Positions 46,755 to 58,880 of a stretch of DNA of 64,000 bases are shown here, one piece after another. The stretch spans positions 138,501 through 202,500 of the forward strand of contig JACVTC010000110.1 in assembly GCA_016946835.1 (NCBI GenBank), read 5' to 3'. The stretch's first letter is position 1, and the number at the start of each line of letters is the position of its first letter. The DNA comes from Neocallimastix lanati (nom. inval.) (Eukaryota; Neocallimastigomycota; Neocallimastigomycetes; Neocallimastigales; Neocallimastigaceae). The position numbers and the translations under genes were made by a program. The notes beneath the pieces are model-generated. The model was given only the letters and a program-made list of their open reading frames with translations. It searched no databases and had not been told where the DNA came from.

Positions 46755-48225
46755 TCAGTCTAATAATTATGTAGTTTGGACTTTTGATACTGGTGCCTCT
46801 GAACACATTACTAATTGATAAATCGATCCTAATGAACTTCAGAAAAGAAAACATTATTTTTGAAATGTGCGAATGACTCTTTATGCAAATTTGAAGGTCT
46901 TGGAACATTATGAAAGAACCATTAATGGTATTGCTGTAAGACTTGAAAATGTATTATACTCAAATCAAGTCAATAAAAACCTCTTAAGTGGAATAAAATT
47001 AACTAAAAATGGAATGAAATGTATACTTAGATCAAGAAATGACAAAGTTTATTTAACCTTGAAAACGAAGAAAAGGCAAAACGAAACCATAAATTTAGGA
47101 ACTTATGAAGCAAATAAAAATAATATAATTTCGTATTCCAATAATTAATAAAATTAGCAATACATCCAACGTTAATATAATAATATTTCAAGTATTGAAG
47201 ATGAAGAAATCAACAACCAAAGTAAAATGCTCTGGCATAGAAGACTGGGTCATTTCTACCAAGACAATATTAATAAATACCTTAATATCCACAATGTTAA
47301 ACCGGTAAATTGTCTCGATTGCAAAATCTCAAAGTTGAATAGGAAACCACACAACAAAGAAAACACCTAAAGCCTCCAGAATATTAGAAGTCATTCATTC
47401 AGACTTAGTTGGACCTCTTCCAAAATCCATTACTGGTAAAGTGTATATCCTTATATTTATTGATGAATTTTCAAGAAAAAGTTGGTTGTTTTCTAATTGA
47501 AAATAAATCCGAGGTCCCGAGAATAGTTAAAAAAAATTTTTTTTTATCTACTTAAACAACCAATTCAATTTTAAAATTAGAAAATTTCATACTGACCAAA
47601 GAACAGAATATAATAACAAAAAAGATTATAAAATCATGAAATTCTGCGAAAACAATGGTATTATTAAGTCATATTCTCCTCCTTATAACCCAGAAAACAA
47701 TGGTAAAGCCGAAAGATTCAACTACATCATAGTAAATTGTGCAAAGACTTTATTGCATTGGAGCAACTTGGATATTAAAATTTTGGGATTACGCCATAAA
47801 ATATGCAAATATACTATACAACATTACACCACGTAAAGGAAATGGCAATAAAGTACCAAACGAATTATTTTACCATAAAAAGGTTGATTTAAAATACATT
47901 AAAGTATTTGGATGCGTTTCTTATTATAAAAACTTTGCTAAAAACAAATCAAAATTCCAAAGCAAAGGTATATTTCTAGGACTTAATATCGAATCAAATT
48001 GTTACATAATTATGGATTCTAAAGAACTCAATATCCATCTTGTAAGAGAAGCCGTATTTGATGAGTCTTCTCCCGGAACAATAATTTCTAATAAGAATTT
48101 TCAAAATTTGCCTACAAACATATTTAATAACGATAATTATATTTCTGAAACAGGATTTATTAACACAAATATAGATATTAATAATACATTCATTAATAAC
48201 AACGAAAATATCATTTATACTGAAC

Positions 48226-48250
<25 letters not shown>
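46755..48250 (+). pseudogene. copia B protease and integrase relic
   Basis: WTFDTGASEHITN (46777-46815) is an intact protease signature followed by a stop. KNLLSGIKLTKNGMKCI follows at about 46975-47030. The integrase zinc domain reads MLWHRRLGHFYQDN and CLDCK (47229-47325), then VIHSDLVGPL with the first catalytic Asp. The second Asp is blurred by indels near 47590. The catalytic Glu is in ENNGKAERFNY (47695-47730). VFGCVSYYKNF and GIFLGLN close the domain near 47980. Confidence 0.8.
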
Positions 48251-48295
<45 letters not shown>

Positions 48296-48962
48296 TAATA
48301 GTAACAACAACAATAGTAATGATATAAAAGACAATGATAACTCAATTGATAATCAAAAACTAATTAATGACAGTACTGAAAATATAATCAACAAATTAGC
48401 AGATGATCTTAATTCAATTAACGTCAACAATGAAAGAACTATTTCTTACCCAACTATTAATACTAATAGTAAAGAAAGAACAATTACAAATGATTCATTT
48501 AACAAATCTACAAAAAGGAAACTTTTAATATCCGATAATGAAAACGCTAACAAGAAAATTAACTATAATGTTCATACTCAAAATTTTATCCCTTTAAAAA
48601 GAAATTCAAATCAAAAGGAATCAAATTCGATTAAAAAATTTAAACAATCATTTAATTCACCAATTAAAAGATCTGGTAGTCCAATTATTAATAATTATTC
48701 AGAGAAACAAAAATCTGATAATTTAACTTTAGATAACTTGGAAAACATTTCAATAATCACCATTGATAGTCCTCTAACTTATAAACAAGCATTATCATCT
48801 CCAAACAACTTGAAATGGAAAGAGGCCATGGCTCAAGAACTTAAAAACCTATACGACAACGATACAATGTCATTTATTAAATATCTTCCCACTGGTATTT
48901 CTCCAGTATATCTACGAAATGGGTATATACAGTTAAAAGAGATGCTTTTGGAAACATTGTAA
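47739..48962 (+). pseudogene. copia B IN end, Asn-rich linker and RT start
   Basis: This 407-codon frame begins inside integrase (WDYAIKYANILYNITP) and passes through an Asn tract of nearly 30 consecutive Asn codons apart from one Ser (48226-48300). A Ser/Asn/Lys-rich linker follows, then the RT opening YKQALSSPNNLKWKEAMAQE. It stops at 48960 just before KYKARLVARGFTQ, which continues in another frame. Confidence 0.8.
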
Positions 48963-49600
48963 AAGTACAAAGCTCGCCTTGTAGCCAGAGGTTTCACTCA
49001 GAAAAAAAGGTATTGACTACGAATTAACTTATTCACCTACCCTGAACATTGACTGCCTTAAATTACTTTTATCATTAGCTTCCAAGTTTAAATGGAATAT
49101 TATGCAACTGGATATAAAAGCTGCATATTTAAATGCTCCTCTTGATAAAAATATTTATGTTAATATTCCTCCAGGAGATGGCAACTTTGGTAAAGGATAC
49201 TGGCTACTTCATAAAGCCCTATACGGCCTTAAAACAATCAGGCCGACAATGGAATATTGTTTTTTTTTACTAATTTTCTTAAAAATAATAATTTTTCTCA
49301 GCTAATTTCTGAACCTTTTGTATTTTTAAGAAAATGGTGGGAGGTAAAGTCGTATGTATAATTGGTTATTTATGTTGATGACTTGTTAATTACTGGAAAA
49401 AATGAACAAATTAATGAAATAATAAATTAAAATAAAAAGGAAATTTAAAATATCAAAATGTAATCATGCTGACTATCTACTTGGAATAAAGATTGAATCA
49501 GATAACCATAAATACTCTATATCACAAGAACAATTAATAGAAGACATTTTACAAAAATTTAATATTAAAAATACAAGAAAAGTTAAAACACCTTGTACTG
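48963..49600 (+). pseudogene. copia B reverse transcriptase relic
   Basis: KYKARLVARGFTQ, then after a shift ELTYSPTLNIDCLKL, MQLDIKAAYLNAPLDKN with the first catalytic Asp (49102 onward), LHKALYGLK, and YVDDLLITGK with the catalytic pair intact (about 49371-49400). The frame is broken between these blocks. Enzyme function is lost through frame breaks, not through active-site change, unlike copia A. Confidence 0.85.
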
Positions 49601-49639
49601 AAGACGACAAGAATTTAGAAGAAGACAAACCCTTCGATA

Positions 49640-50324
49640 AAACAACATATCAAAGTGCTATTGGTGCTTTAATCTACTTAGGAAGATGCACAAGACCGGA
49701 CATTTCATTTGCTGTAGGAAAGGTTTCCAGAAACTCCGAAAATCCAAAATATTCAGACTGGAAAAAAGGTAATGAATATTTTAAAATACTTAAAATATAC
49801 TAAAAATTTTAAGATTACATACAAAGGAAAGGAGGAAATCGTAGCTTACACCGACTCTGACTATGGTGGAGATCCAAATGATAGAAAATCAACTTCGAGA
49901 TACATAGTACTAATGAATAATGATCCAATTTGCTGGCAATTCAAAAAGCAGTCAGTAGTTGCCACATCCACTTGTGAAGCTGAATATATTGCAATGGCTG
50001 AATGTACAAAGAAAGTTCCTATATATTAGAAATATTCTCTACGAGTTATTCAATTTTAAAAACCCTCTAAAAGTATACACAGATAATATTGCAAGTAAAA
50101 CAATAATCGAAAATGGGGAACTCAATAATAAATTAAAACATATAGAAATAAAATATTATTTTAATAAAGACAACATTCAAAATAATAAAATAACCCTCGA
50201 ATATATCAATACAGAAAAAATGCTAGCTGATTATTTAACCAAAGATATAAATGGACCAAAAATGAAAATATTTACAGACCAAATTTTTGACAAACAAACA
50301 TTCTGGTCTGAGGGGGAATGTTAG
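49640..50324 (+). pseudogene. copia B RNase H relic
   Basis: YQSAIGALIYLGRCTRPDIS, then (49772-50029) YTDSDYGGDPNDRKSTS, KKQSVVATSTCEAEYIAMAE, and after a shift (to 50324) VYTDNIASKTIIENGE, KHIEIKYYFNKDN and INTEKMLADYLTK. The acidic active-site residues are present across two frames. The stop is about 10 bp from the polypurine tract. Confidence 0.85.
50310..50318 (+). other. copia B polypurine tract
   Basis: GAGGGGGAA directly before the 3' LTR start TGTTAGAAG. Confidence 0.8.
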
Positions 50325-50635
50325 AAGAAAAAGAATCATCTATTTATTCATTATAACTTATTTTATTAGTAATAATTAATAATTTAGAAATTAATAGAAT
50401 TGTAAAATTGTTATTGTAATTTATGTATTAGTAATAAGATTGATCACATGTTATATTGACATGTGTTTTAACATAATTCACTATTGTTTAGTTACGCCAC
50501 ATTTGTAAAAAGTATAAATATACGAAAATTTTTCATAAAATTTATGTTTCTTGTAATTACCTTATTATATAATTAATATAATAAATAAAATTTAATAATA
50601 ATAAAACTTAATATATATTTATTTATTTATATATA
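50319..50635 (+). repeat. copia B 3' LTR
   Basis: Matches 45293-45577 with scattered substitutions and small indels (an added AGTAAT-type segment and an extra GACAT). Clear identity ends at about 50612; the exact end is uncertain. Confidence 0.8.
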
Positions 50636-50925
50636 TCTTGTTTAATCAACTATATATTTAAATATTTCTTTTAATATCTTCATTAATAATTTATAGTTAT
50701 TTTTTATAACTTTTATAAATTATTAACTACTTAAAATATAAATTTATAAATTATTTTATAACTTTTATAAATTATTAACTACTTAAATTATAAACAACAA
50801 ATATATGAAGAATCAAACAAAAATATTTCGCATATATTTCACTTAATAAAATATAATATTAAGTCATATTATTTAATTAAGTATTAAAGCAATTTAAAAT
50901 TAATAAACTCAAAACTTGATTTTTA
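50636..50925. other. AT-rich spacer
   Basis: Contains a short direct duplication of TTATAACTTTTATAAATTAT with TAACTACTTAAA (50695-50790). No gene. Confidence 0.5.
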
Positions 50926-51800
50926 AAATTATACACCGTAATTATTAAACTACGTTTAATTAAAATTAACTAGTATATAATATGATTATAGTATGATTAT
51001 ATACAACTTATTACTTGTATTATTCCATGTAATGTATTTGATGAATATGATGACGAATGAAAGTTTACTTTTATTATATAATAAATGATTCCTATAATTA
51101 TGTTTATAACTATTATATACCTCTATTAAGAACTCCAATAAGAATTTATCATCATCTTTATTGTTGTACAAATAGTTCTTAATCATAAATAAATAAATAA
51201 ATATTTTTAAAATTATACACCGCAATTATTATCTTAATCATAAATAAATATTTTTAAAATTATACACCGCAATTATTAAACTACGTTTAATTAAAATTAA
51301 CTAGTATATAATATGATTATAGTATGATTATATACAACTTATTACTTGTATTATTCCATGTAATGTATTTGATGAATATGATGACGAATGAAAGTTTACT
51401 TTTATTATATAATAAATGATTCCTATAATTATGTTTATAACTATTATATACCTCTATTAAGAACTCCAATAAGAATTTATCATCATCTTTATTGTTGTAC
51501 AAATAGTTCTTAATCATAAATAAATATTTTTAAAATTATACACCGTAATTATTAAACTACGTTTAATTAAAATTAACTAGTATATAATATGATTATAGTA
51601 TGAGTATATACAACTTATTACTTGTATTATTCCATGTAATGTATTTGATGAATATGATGACGAATGAAAGTTTACTTTTATTATATAATAAATGATTCCT
51701 ATAATTATGTTTATAACTATTATATACCTCTATTAAGAACTCCAATAAGAATTTATCATCATCTTTATTGTTGTACAAATAGTTCTTAATCATAAATAAA
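50926..51800 (+). repeat. tandem repeat of about 276 bp, three copies
   Basis: Each unit contains ATTATACACCG(T/C)AATTAT, CTACGTTTAATTAAAATTAA, TGATGAATATGATGACGAAT and AGAACTCCAATAAGAATTTA. Copies 2 and 3 are 276 bp apart. Copies 1 and 2 are about 331 bp apart, owing to a partial extra unit at 51200-51275. Copies are almost identical. The frames inside read on the minus strand simply repeat with the unit and show no recognisable domain. Confidence 0.9.
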
Positions 51801-51858
51801 TAAAGTTAATAATTTATCATATTCATAAATCTTTTAAACTTTATTATTAATAACAATA

Positions 51859-52567
<709 letters not shown>

Positions 52568-52581
52568 GATTAAGAGTCTCA
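52568..52581 (+). other. copia C primer binding site (tRNA-Lys anticodon arm type)
   Basis: GATTAAGAGTCTCA, identical to element A, immediately after the LTR. Complementary to the recalled anticodon arm of tRNA-Lys(CUU). Confidence 0.65.
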
Positions 52582-52604
52582 AAGAAGACCAGAGACTAAA
52601 ATAT

Positions 52605-52654
<50 letters not shown>

Positions 52655-52701
52655 TAAAAATTTTTAATATATTAATAAATTAAAATTTTATTATTTTTTC
52701 C

Positions 52702-55455
52702 ATGAGCGAGATTAATAATTATATAATATTAAAAGGTACAGATAATTATGCGTTATGGTTTAATTATCTGTGCAATGAACTAAGAAAGGAAGGTTTATTA
52801 CACTACATTAAAGAAAATGTATTGAATAACGTGGATATTGATAATCCACCAAATGATAAGAAAGAACAAATTAAAAAGGATGCAAAAGTTGTATCTAAAA
52901 TTCTAAATACAATAAATATAAATATCCATAGAGAAATAGTAGGACTAAATACTTCCTATGAAATTATATCAAAATTAAAGAAGAAATATGGTAGTTCAAC
53001 TACTGATTCATCATACTGGTTGAAGAAATTAAACTCAATAAAAACAACTAATAAACAAGGAATTCTAGACGTGATAGATCAGTTAAAAGATATTTTTGAA
53101 AACATGGATAATATAAATTTCCACTTATCTGAAGATGAAAAATTAAGATACCTATTTAACGCTATGCCAGAAGATTATACAAATAAATTTACTCTTACTG
53201 ATATAGATAATTTTACTAGTATTAGTAAGAAAATAGTGGAAGACATAAACAAGCTTGCTTATATCCAACAATGGAACTTAAATAATCAACCTATGGATGA
53301 TCCAATGGAAATAGACTATGCTGGTAAATTCCAAAAGAAGAATAAAAATAACAATAAAAGAAACTACCAGACAAAGAAAGCAGATAAAAAATACTGTCAT
53401 ATATGTAATAAAAATAATCACAACACTTCTGATTGCTGGTTTAACGCGTTAAATAAGAACAGTAAATTTAATAAATATGTAAACCAAGAGTATTCCAAGG
53501 AAGAGATTACAAACAATAGTAAAAGTAATAATAATAATCAATCATCTTCAAAGAAAAAAGGAAAAGGAACATATTATACAGGAATAATTAAACAATATAA
53601 TATAAATGAACAATACAATGCTAATGTAGATTATGAAGATATAAAGATCATGTTTAAAAAGGACACTAATAAATCTCATAAATCAGTATATTTAATTAAT
53701 TATAAAAATAACGCGTCAAAAGTGTTAAAGAACATTTCTTCAATTAATTTCTATGATAAATCCTACTGGTTATATGATTCTGGAGCAGGAGAACACTTAA
53801 CAAACAATAAAAACTTATTAAAAAACTACAAAAAAGAAGAAATTGAATTAACCTGTGCTAATAATACTGTATGCACCTTTGAAGGTTACGGAGAATTTTC
53901 TTTCTTTATAAATAATTATAAAATTATTTTAAAGCGCGTATTATACTCAAAAGATGTTGCCAAGAACATGATAAGTGGTGTGGAATTAGCTAAATTAGGC
54001 ATTAAGACTCTAACTGAATCAATTAATAATGATACAGTTAAAATTACTTTAATGGATAACCTATACAAAACTATAGGATCATTTGTATCAAATAGTCGCA
54101 ATGAATTAATTATTACAGCAATACATGATAATTCAATAAAAGAAAATATAAAAAATAATATAATGGCAATAAATAAACTAAATAATGAAAGTAAATTATT
54201 ATGGCATAGAAGATTAGGCCATTATTATTTAGAAAATTTAAATGAATATTTAGATATTCATAATATTAAAGAATCAGAATGTATTGACTGTAAAATTGCA
54301 AAATTAAAACGATTCCCACATAACAAAGAAACTCCAAAAGCAACAGAAATATTAGAAATAATACATTCCGATATTATTGGACCAATTAATGATTCAATTA
54401 CTGGGAAAAGATTTATACTAACAGTAATTGATGAAAAATCACATAAAAGTTGGATTTTTCTGATGAAAAGTAAATCAGAAACAATTGATTTACTTATTGA
54501 TTTTATTAAATATTTAAATAATATTTTTAATGATAAAAAAGTAAAAAATTTTAAGTCTGATAATGCTAAGGAATATAGAAATAAAAAGTTAACTAGATTT
54601 TGTAAAGATAACGGAATAAATAAAATTTATTCTCCTCCCTACAATCCAGAAAATAATGGTTTAGCAGAAAGGTTTAATCAAACCATTATTTCTTGTACTA
54701 AAACTTTGCTATATTGGAGCAAATTATCTGAAAATTTTTGGGATTTCGCTATCCAATATGCAAATTATTTATATAATAAAACTCCGCATCTTATCTCTGA
54801 GAAAACTATCCCAGATGAAGTTTTCTTCAATGAAAAAGTTAAAATTGATCATATTAGGACTTTTGGATGTATTACCTATTATAAAATTTTTGATCAAAAT
54901 AAATCTAAGTTTTCACCAAATTCAAAGAAAGGAATTTTCCTTGGATTTAGTGAAGTTACTAACTCTAATATTGTTATGGATTATGAAGATTATAAAATCC
55001 ATAATGTTAGAGAAATAATATGTAAAGAAAATGAGCCAGCAAAACTCTCACTATCTAATTCAGTAGGTGAAGAAAATGGATATCCATCTTTTTTAAATTT
55101 TGACTTTAATTTTAGCAAGACAAACAGGATAAAAAGTGGTACAATCCTTAATTTTCCTGGTCAAAATGACCATAAAAACTTGGATTCAAATTCAGTAGAA
55201 AATGAAAATAAAAATATTTCTGAAAAAGAAAATTCTGGTGATATTAATAATACTGATTTTAATACTATTACTAATACTAAAAATGATATTGAAAATACAT
55301 TAAACGAAAGCCATAATAATGATGTAAATAAAAATGAAAATAAAATGAAAAAGAAAAGCAATATTGAGGTAACCCAAGAAAAAGAAATAGAAGATCCTAA
55401 TAATTTTTCTGATGATGAATTTTTTGACGCAGTGGATGAAAAAAAATTTTATTAA
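52702..55455 (+). CDS. copia C gag, protease and integrase polyprotein part
   Basis: A 917-codon frame. The gag opening is KGTDNYALWFNYL, the capsid region spans about 1-200, and a CCHC knuckle has C232, C235, H240 and C245 (C-x2-C-x4-H-x4-C). The aspartic protease has D359 in LYDSGAGEHLT. The integrase zinc domain has H502, H507, C527 and C530. The core has D557 (HSDIIGP), D620 (KSDNAKEY) and E656 (GLAERFN), with 35 residues between the last two. FGCITYYKIF and GIFLGFS follow, then a Ser/Asn/Glu-rich linker. It ends at TAA right after an A8 run, where the RT part continues one base on. In copia elements gag-pol is usually one frame, so this is probably a broken or slippage-read polyprotein. 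Confidence 0.9.
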   Translation: MSEINNYIILKGTDNYALWFNYLCNELRKEGLLHYIKENVLNNVDIDNPPNDKKEQIKKDAKVVSKILNTININIHREIVGLNTSYEIISKLKKKYGSSTTDSSYWLKKLNSIKTTNKQGILDVIDQLKDIFENMDNINFHLSEDEKLRYLFNAMPEDYTNKFTLTDIDNFTSISKKIVEDINKLAYIQQWNLNNQPMDDPMEIDYAGKFQKKNKNNNKRNYQTKKADKKYCHICNKNNHNTSDCWFNALNKNSKFNKYVNQEYSKEEITNNSKSNNNNQSSSKKKGKGTYYTGIIKQYNINEQYNANVDYEDIKIMFKKDTNKSHKSVYLINYKNNASKVLKNISSINFYDKSYWLYDSGAGEHLTNNKNLLKNYKKEEIELTCANNTVCTFEGYGEFSFFINNYKIILKRVLYSKDVAKNMISGVELAKLGIKTLTESINNDTVKITLMDNLYKTIGSFVSNSRNELIITAIHDNSIKENIKNNIMAINKLNNESKLLWHRRLGHYYLENLNEYLDIHNIKESECIDCKIAKLKRFPHNKETPKATEILEIIHSDIIGPINDSITGKRFILTVIDEKSHKSWIFLMKSKSETIDLLIDFIKYLNNIFNDKKVKNFKSDNAKEYRNKKLTRFCKDNGINKIYSPPYNPENNGLAERFNQTIISCTKTLLYWSKLSENFWDFAIQYANYLYNKTPHLISEKTIPDEVFFNEKVKIDHIRTFGCITYYKIFDQNKSKFSPNSKKGIFLGFSEVTNSNIVMDYEDYKIHNVREIICKENEPAKLSLSNSVGEENGYPSFLNFDFNFSKTNRIKSGTILNFPGQNDHKNLDSNSVENENKNISEKENSGDINNTDFNTITNTKNDIENTLNESHNNDVNKNENKMKKKSNIEVTQEKEIEDPNNFSDDEFFDAVDEKKFY

Positions 55456-57760
55456 TAAAAATTTTCAAAATTTTGATGAAAAATCTGAAAATGTAAATAT
55501 TGAAGAAAATTATAATAATTTAAGTTCTGAAAAAAATTTTTCTACTGAAAACTCTAATTCATATGAAAATAATAAAATTTCTGATGACAATAATAATTCC
55601 ATAAATGGAAATAATATTAATAATCATGAAATTAAAAATTTGAATAATAATAATAAAATTCAAAATGAATCAAATAATAAAGAATATACAGATAATATTT
55701 TACAAAATGTAAATTCCCATATATTAAATAAATCAGAATTAAATCCAAAATTCAATATTAATAACAATCAGTTAAATAATAATATATTACAAAATAAAAG
55801 TGTAAAAACACCTTCTCTTAATGTAAACAAAAGGATAAAACTAAACTTTAAAAGAGGAAGAAGGCAACTTGTTATTGACAAAACAAAAAATGTTTCACAA
55901 GATATATTAAATTTTAATAAAAATTTAAATATTAATAATAATTTTAATTTAAATAAAAATTTAAATAATAAATTATTAAATAATAAAATCTCAAATAACA
56001 AAAAGAATAAAAATATAAATAAAAATAATTTATATTATAATAATTCTGAAAATACTTCCTATATTGATAATAGCCAAAGTAATGTTGCTTTTATTAAAAA
56101 TAATTCAAATATCATTAATAACAATATTAATTTAAAAAGAAATTTTTCTGAAGTTGATTATGAAGAGAGTATTTTACGGCCTATTAAATACAAAAGAATA
56201 AATAATAATAGATATGTTGCTACCATTTCCACAAATGTTCCTCTTTCCTATACTGAAGCTATAACATGTAAAAACCACGAAGAATGGGAAAAAGCAATTC
56301 AGGATGAACTTAAAAATTTATATGATAATAATATTTTTACTTTTGTAAAGTATATTCCTAAAGGAAAAAATATTATTTCTTCAAAGTGGGTTTTTGCAAA
56401 TAAATATAATGGTGAATATATTATTACCAAAAGAAAAGCACGTCTTGTAGCTAGAGGTTTTAGACAAAGACGTGGTATCGATTATGATTTGACCTATTCT
56501 CCGACTCTCAATACAGACACCTTAAAACTTATTTTCTCCCTTGCTGCAAAATACAAATGGCCAATTCAACAATTAGATATTAAAGCTGCGTATCTCAATG
56601 CAGATTTAGACAAAGAAATCTATATGTCTATTCCGCCAGGAGATCCTAACTTTGGGAGGGGATGGTGGAAGTTGAATAAGGCATTGTATGGGTTGAAGCA
56701 ATCTGGCCGACAATGGAACAAAACTTTATCAAAATTTTTAATCAAAAACGGATATACTCAATTAATAACAGAAAAATGTATATTCGTTAAGAAAAATGAA
56801 AAAGGTGATGTATTAGTTATAATAGGTGTATATGTAGATGACATGGTCATTACAGGTATAAAAATAGAAATACAAAATACAATTAATATTATAAAGAATA
56901 ATTTTAAAATATCCAAATCAGAACAAATAAATTATATTCTTGGAATTGAAGTAAAGAAAATTGATAATAAATATATAATCTCTCAAGTAAATTATATTAA
57001 TAAGATTTTGGAAAATTTTAACATAAAATATACAAGAAAAGTAAGTACTCCATGTGTTGGTGATAATATCAAAGGTGAAAATAATAAACCCTTTGATAGA
57101 ACAGTCTACAAAAGTGCCATAGGCATGTTAATATATTTATCCAAATGTACTAGACCTGATATTTCTTTTGCAGTACATAAAGCTGCAAGAAATTCAGAAA
57201 ATCCTATTATTACAGATTGGGTAAAAGTTACTAATATATTAAAATATTTAAATAACACAAAATATTATAAAATATGTTATGATGGTGAAGGTGAAATTAT
57301 CGGTTACACTGATTCGGATTTCGCTGGAGACATCAAAGATAGAAAATCAACTTCAGGGCATATTATCCTAATGGGTAAAAATCCTATATGCTGGTATTCT
57401 AAAAAACAAACAATAGTAGCTACATCGACAGCCGAAGCTGAATATATCAGTACTTCAGAATGTGTAAAAAAGGTTTTATATTTTAGAAATATTCTTAAAG
57501 AATTATTTAACTTTAAAAAACCAATAACAATTTATACTGATAATATAGCAAGTAAAACAAATATAGAAAATGATGAAATAAACACTAAATTAAAGCATAT
57601 TTCAATCAAGTATTTTTTCAACAAAGATAATATTGAAAAAGGAAATATAAAATTAGAATATATTGAATCTAAACAAATGTTAGCTGACATACTCACTAAA
57701 AATAAAAATGGAAAAGATATGACGAACTTCGCAAACCAAGTTTTTATACATAAAAACTAG
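55412..57760 (+). CDS. copia C linker, reverse transcriptase and RNase H
   Basis: A 782-codon frame whose first 12 codons are the out-of-frame overlap, so its ATG is probably not a real start. Residues up to about 265 are an Asn/Lys-rich linker. The RT runs from about 290 to 550: KARLVARGFRQRRGID, D389 in QLDIKAAYLNADL, ALYGLKQSGRQWN and YVDD at 474-477, all intact. The RNase H has CTRPDISFAV, D634 in YTDSDFAGD, E675 in TSTAEAEYIS, D710 in IYTDNIAS and D759 in MLADILTK. The enzyme copies the element RNA to DNA inside virus-like particles. The stop lies a few bases before the polypurine tract. Confidence 0.92.
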   Translation: MMNFLTQWMKKNFINKNFQNFDEKSENVNIEENYNNLSSEKNFSTENSNSYENNKISDDNNNSINGNNINNHEIKNLNNNNKIQNESNNKEYTDNILQNVNSHILNKSELNPKFNINNNQLNNNILQNKSVKTPSLNVNKRIKLNFKRGRRQLVIDKTKNVSQDILNFNKNLNINNNFNLNKNLNNKLLNNKISNNKKNKNINKNNLYYNNSENTSYIDNSQSNVAFIKNNSNIINNNINLKRNFSEVDYEESILRPIKYKRINNNRYVATISTNVPLSYTEAITCKNHEEWEKAIQDELKNLYDNNIFTFVKYIPKGKNIISSKWVFANKYNGEYIITKRKARLVARGFRQRRGIDYDLTYSPTLNTDTLKLIFSLAAKYKWPIQQLDIKAAYLNADLDKEIYMSIPPGDPNFGRGWWKLNKALYGLKQSGRQWNKTLSKFLIKNGYTQLITEKCIFVKKNEKGDVLVIIGVYVDDMVITGIKIEIQNTINIIKNNFKISKSEQINYILGIEVKKIDNKYIISQVNYINKILENFNIKYTRKVSTPCVGDNIKGENNKPFDRTVYKSAIGMLIYLSKCTRPDISFAVHKAARNSENPIITDWVKVTNILKYLNNTKYYKICYDGEGEIIGYTDSDFAGDIKDRKSTSGHIILMGKNPICWYSKKQTIVATSTAEAEYISTSECVKKVLYFRNILKELFNFKKPITIYTDNIASKTNIENDEINTKLKHISIKYFFNKDNIEKGNIKLEYIESKQMLADILTKNKNGKDMTNFANQVFIHKN

Positions 57761-57761
57761 T

Positions 57762-57773
57762 TTGAGGGGGGAG
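57762..57773 (+). other. copia C polypurine tract
   Basis: TTGAGGGGGGAG directly before the 3' LTR. Confidence 0.85.
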
Positions 57774-58063
57774 TGTTAACAATCAAGATTATTATATAAT
57801 AATTATATAATAACATAAATTTAATTTAATAAAAATGTATATACATATAAATTTATTCTAACATATGACGTCACATGTATTTATTCATAATTTAATTTTA
57901 TTCATATATTTATGTAAACAATTGTTATACTTTAAAAACTGTACTCTCTCTCTTTTATAAAAAACTTAAATAAATAAAGTGTTAATAATAATTATTAATA
58001 CAAAACAATATTAAAGATATTATTTTATCTTTGTGTCTTTTTTCTACCGATAGTCGGTTAATA
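57774..58063 (+). repeat. copia C 3' LTR
   Basis: 290 bp. By eye it differs from the 5' LTR at GTTATAC(A/T)TTAAAA and AAAG(G/A)TATT only. Confidence 0.95.

Positions 58064-58125
<62 letters not shown>
58064..58125. repeat. (ATT)n microsatellite, right part
   Basis: About 20 ATT units, the continuation of the microsatellite split by copia C. Confidence 0.93.
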
Positions 58126-58126
<1 letters not shown>

Positions 58127-58193
58127 ATTATTGATAAATTTAGTATTTAGGATCTTAATTATGTTAATTAAAATATTTTAATAATTATTTTTA

Positions 58194-58880
58194 TTATTAT
58201 TAAAATATTATAATTAATAATTTATATTGTTATTAATAATAACTATTAACTAGATAATATTAATAATAATTATTGACTAAATAGTATTAATAATAAAGTT
58301 TGAACTTTTAAATATTGGAATTATCATTTTCATAAATCTTAACGAATACTTTTTCGCACTTTTTAATAATTTGTTTTAGTATTATCGTAAAAATTTTAAT
58401 AGAAGGGTTGAAAATATTTATAGTTAAATTAATTAATATCTTTAATGAAAGAGAAATAGTATAATAAAATCATAGAGAAATAGTATAATAAAATCATATA
58501 AAAATAAAATAAGGTTATTAATCATACTACAGTATATAACAATAATAAATCAAAACTACAATACAATAAATAAAGTAATTGGAAACCAAGAAATTAACCA
58601 TACTAATTGAAGACAAAGAAAATATTCACCCTACAACAGAGTATAATTACAATAAATAATAAAAACAATAAAAATAATGATTAAGGGATTAATTATTTAT
58701 TTTATATATATACTAGTTAGTTAGTTGTTAAATAAATAGGAAAATAAAAACAACCATTATGTAATTTTAATATTTAAAATATTTTATTTCAAAAATAAAA
58801 ATAATAACCATAAATATTATATTAAATAATAAAATAATATATAAATTAAAATTATATCATAATCATATTACTAGTCAATA
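58194..58880 (+). repeat. flanking repeat, copy left of the transporter gene
   Basis: Contains AATAAAGTTTGAACTTTTAA with ATATTGGAATTATCA, TTTTAATAGAAGGGTTGAAA, ACTACAGTATATAACAATAA, CCAAGAAATTAACCATACTA, and GAGTATAATTACAATAAATA. The same blocks occur in the same order and orientation at 63036-63960, and partly at 62500-62790. No coding capacity. Possibly a non-autonomous element or a segmental duplication. Confidence 0.75.

Larger units (their letters stand above)
45293..50635 (+). mobile_element. Ty1/copia retrotransposon B (degenerate)
   Basis: A copia-type element with LTRs at 45293 and 50319, a polypurine tract, and remnants of gag, protease, integrase, RT and RNase H in order. LTRs differ by several substitutions and by indels of up to several bases, so it is older than A and C. 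The coding region has at least ten stops or frame changes. RT and RNase H are closest in wording to element C (INTEKMLADYLTK against IESKQMLADILTK), so B and C are related lineages. A clear target duplication was not found. Confidence 0.9.
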
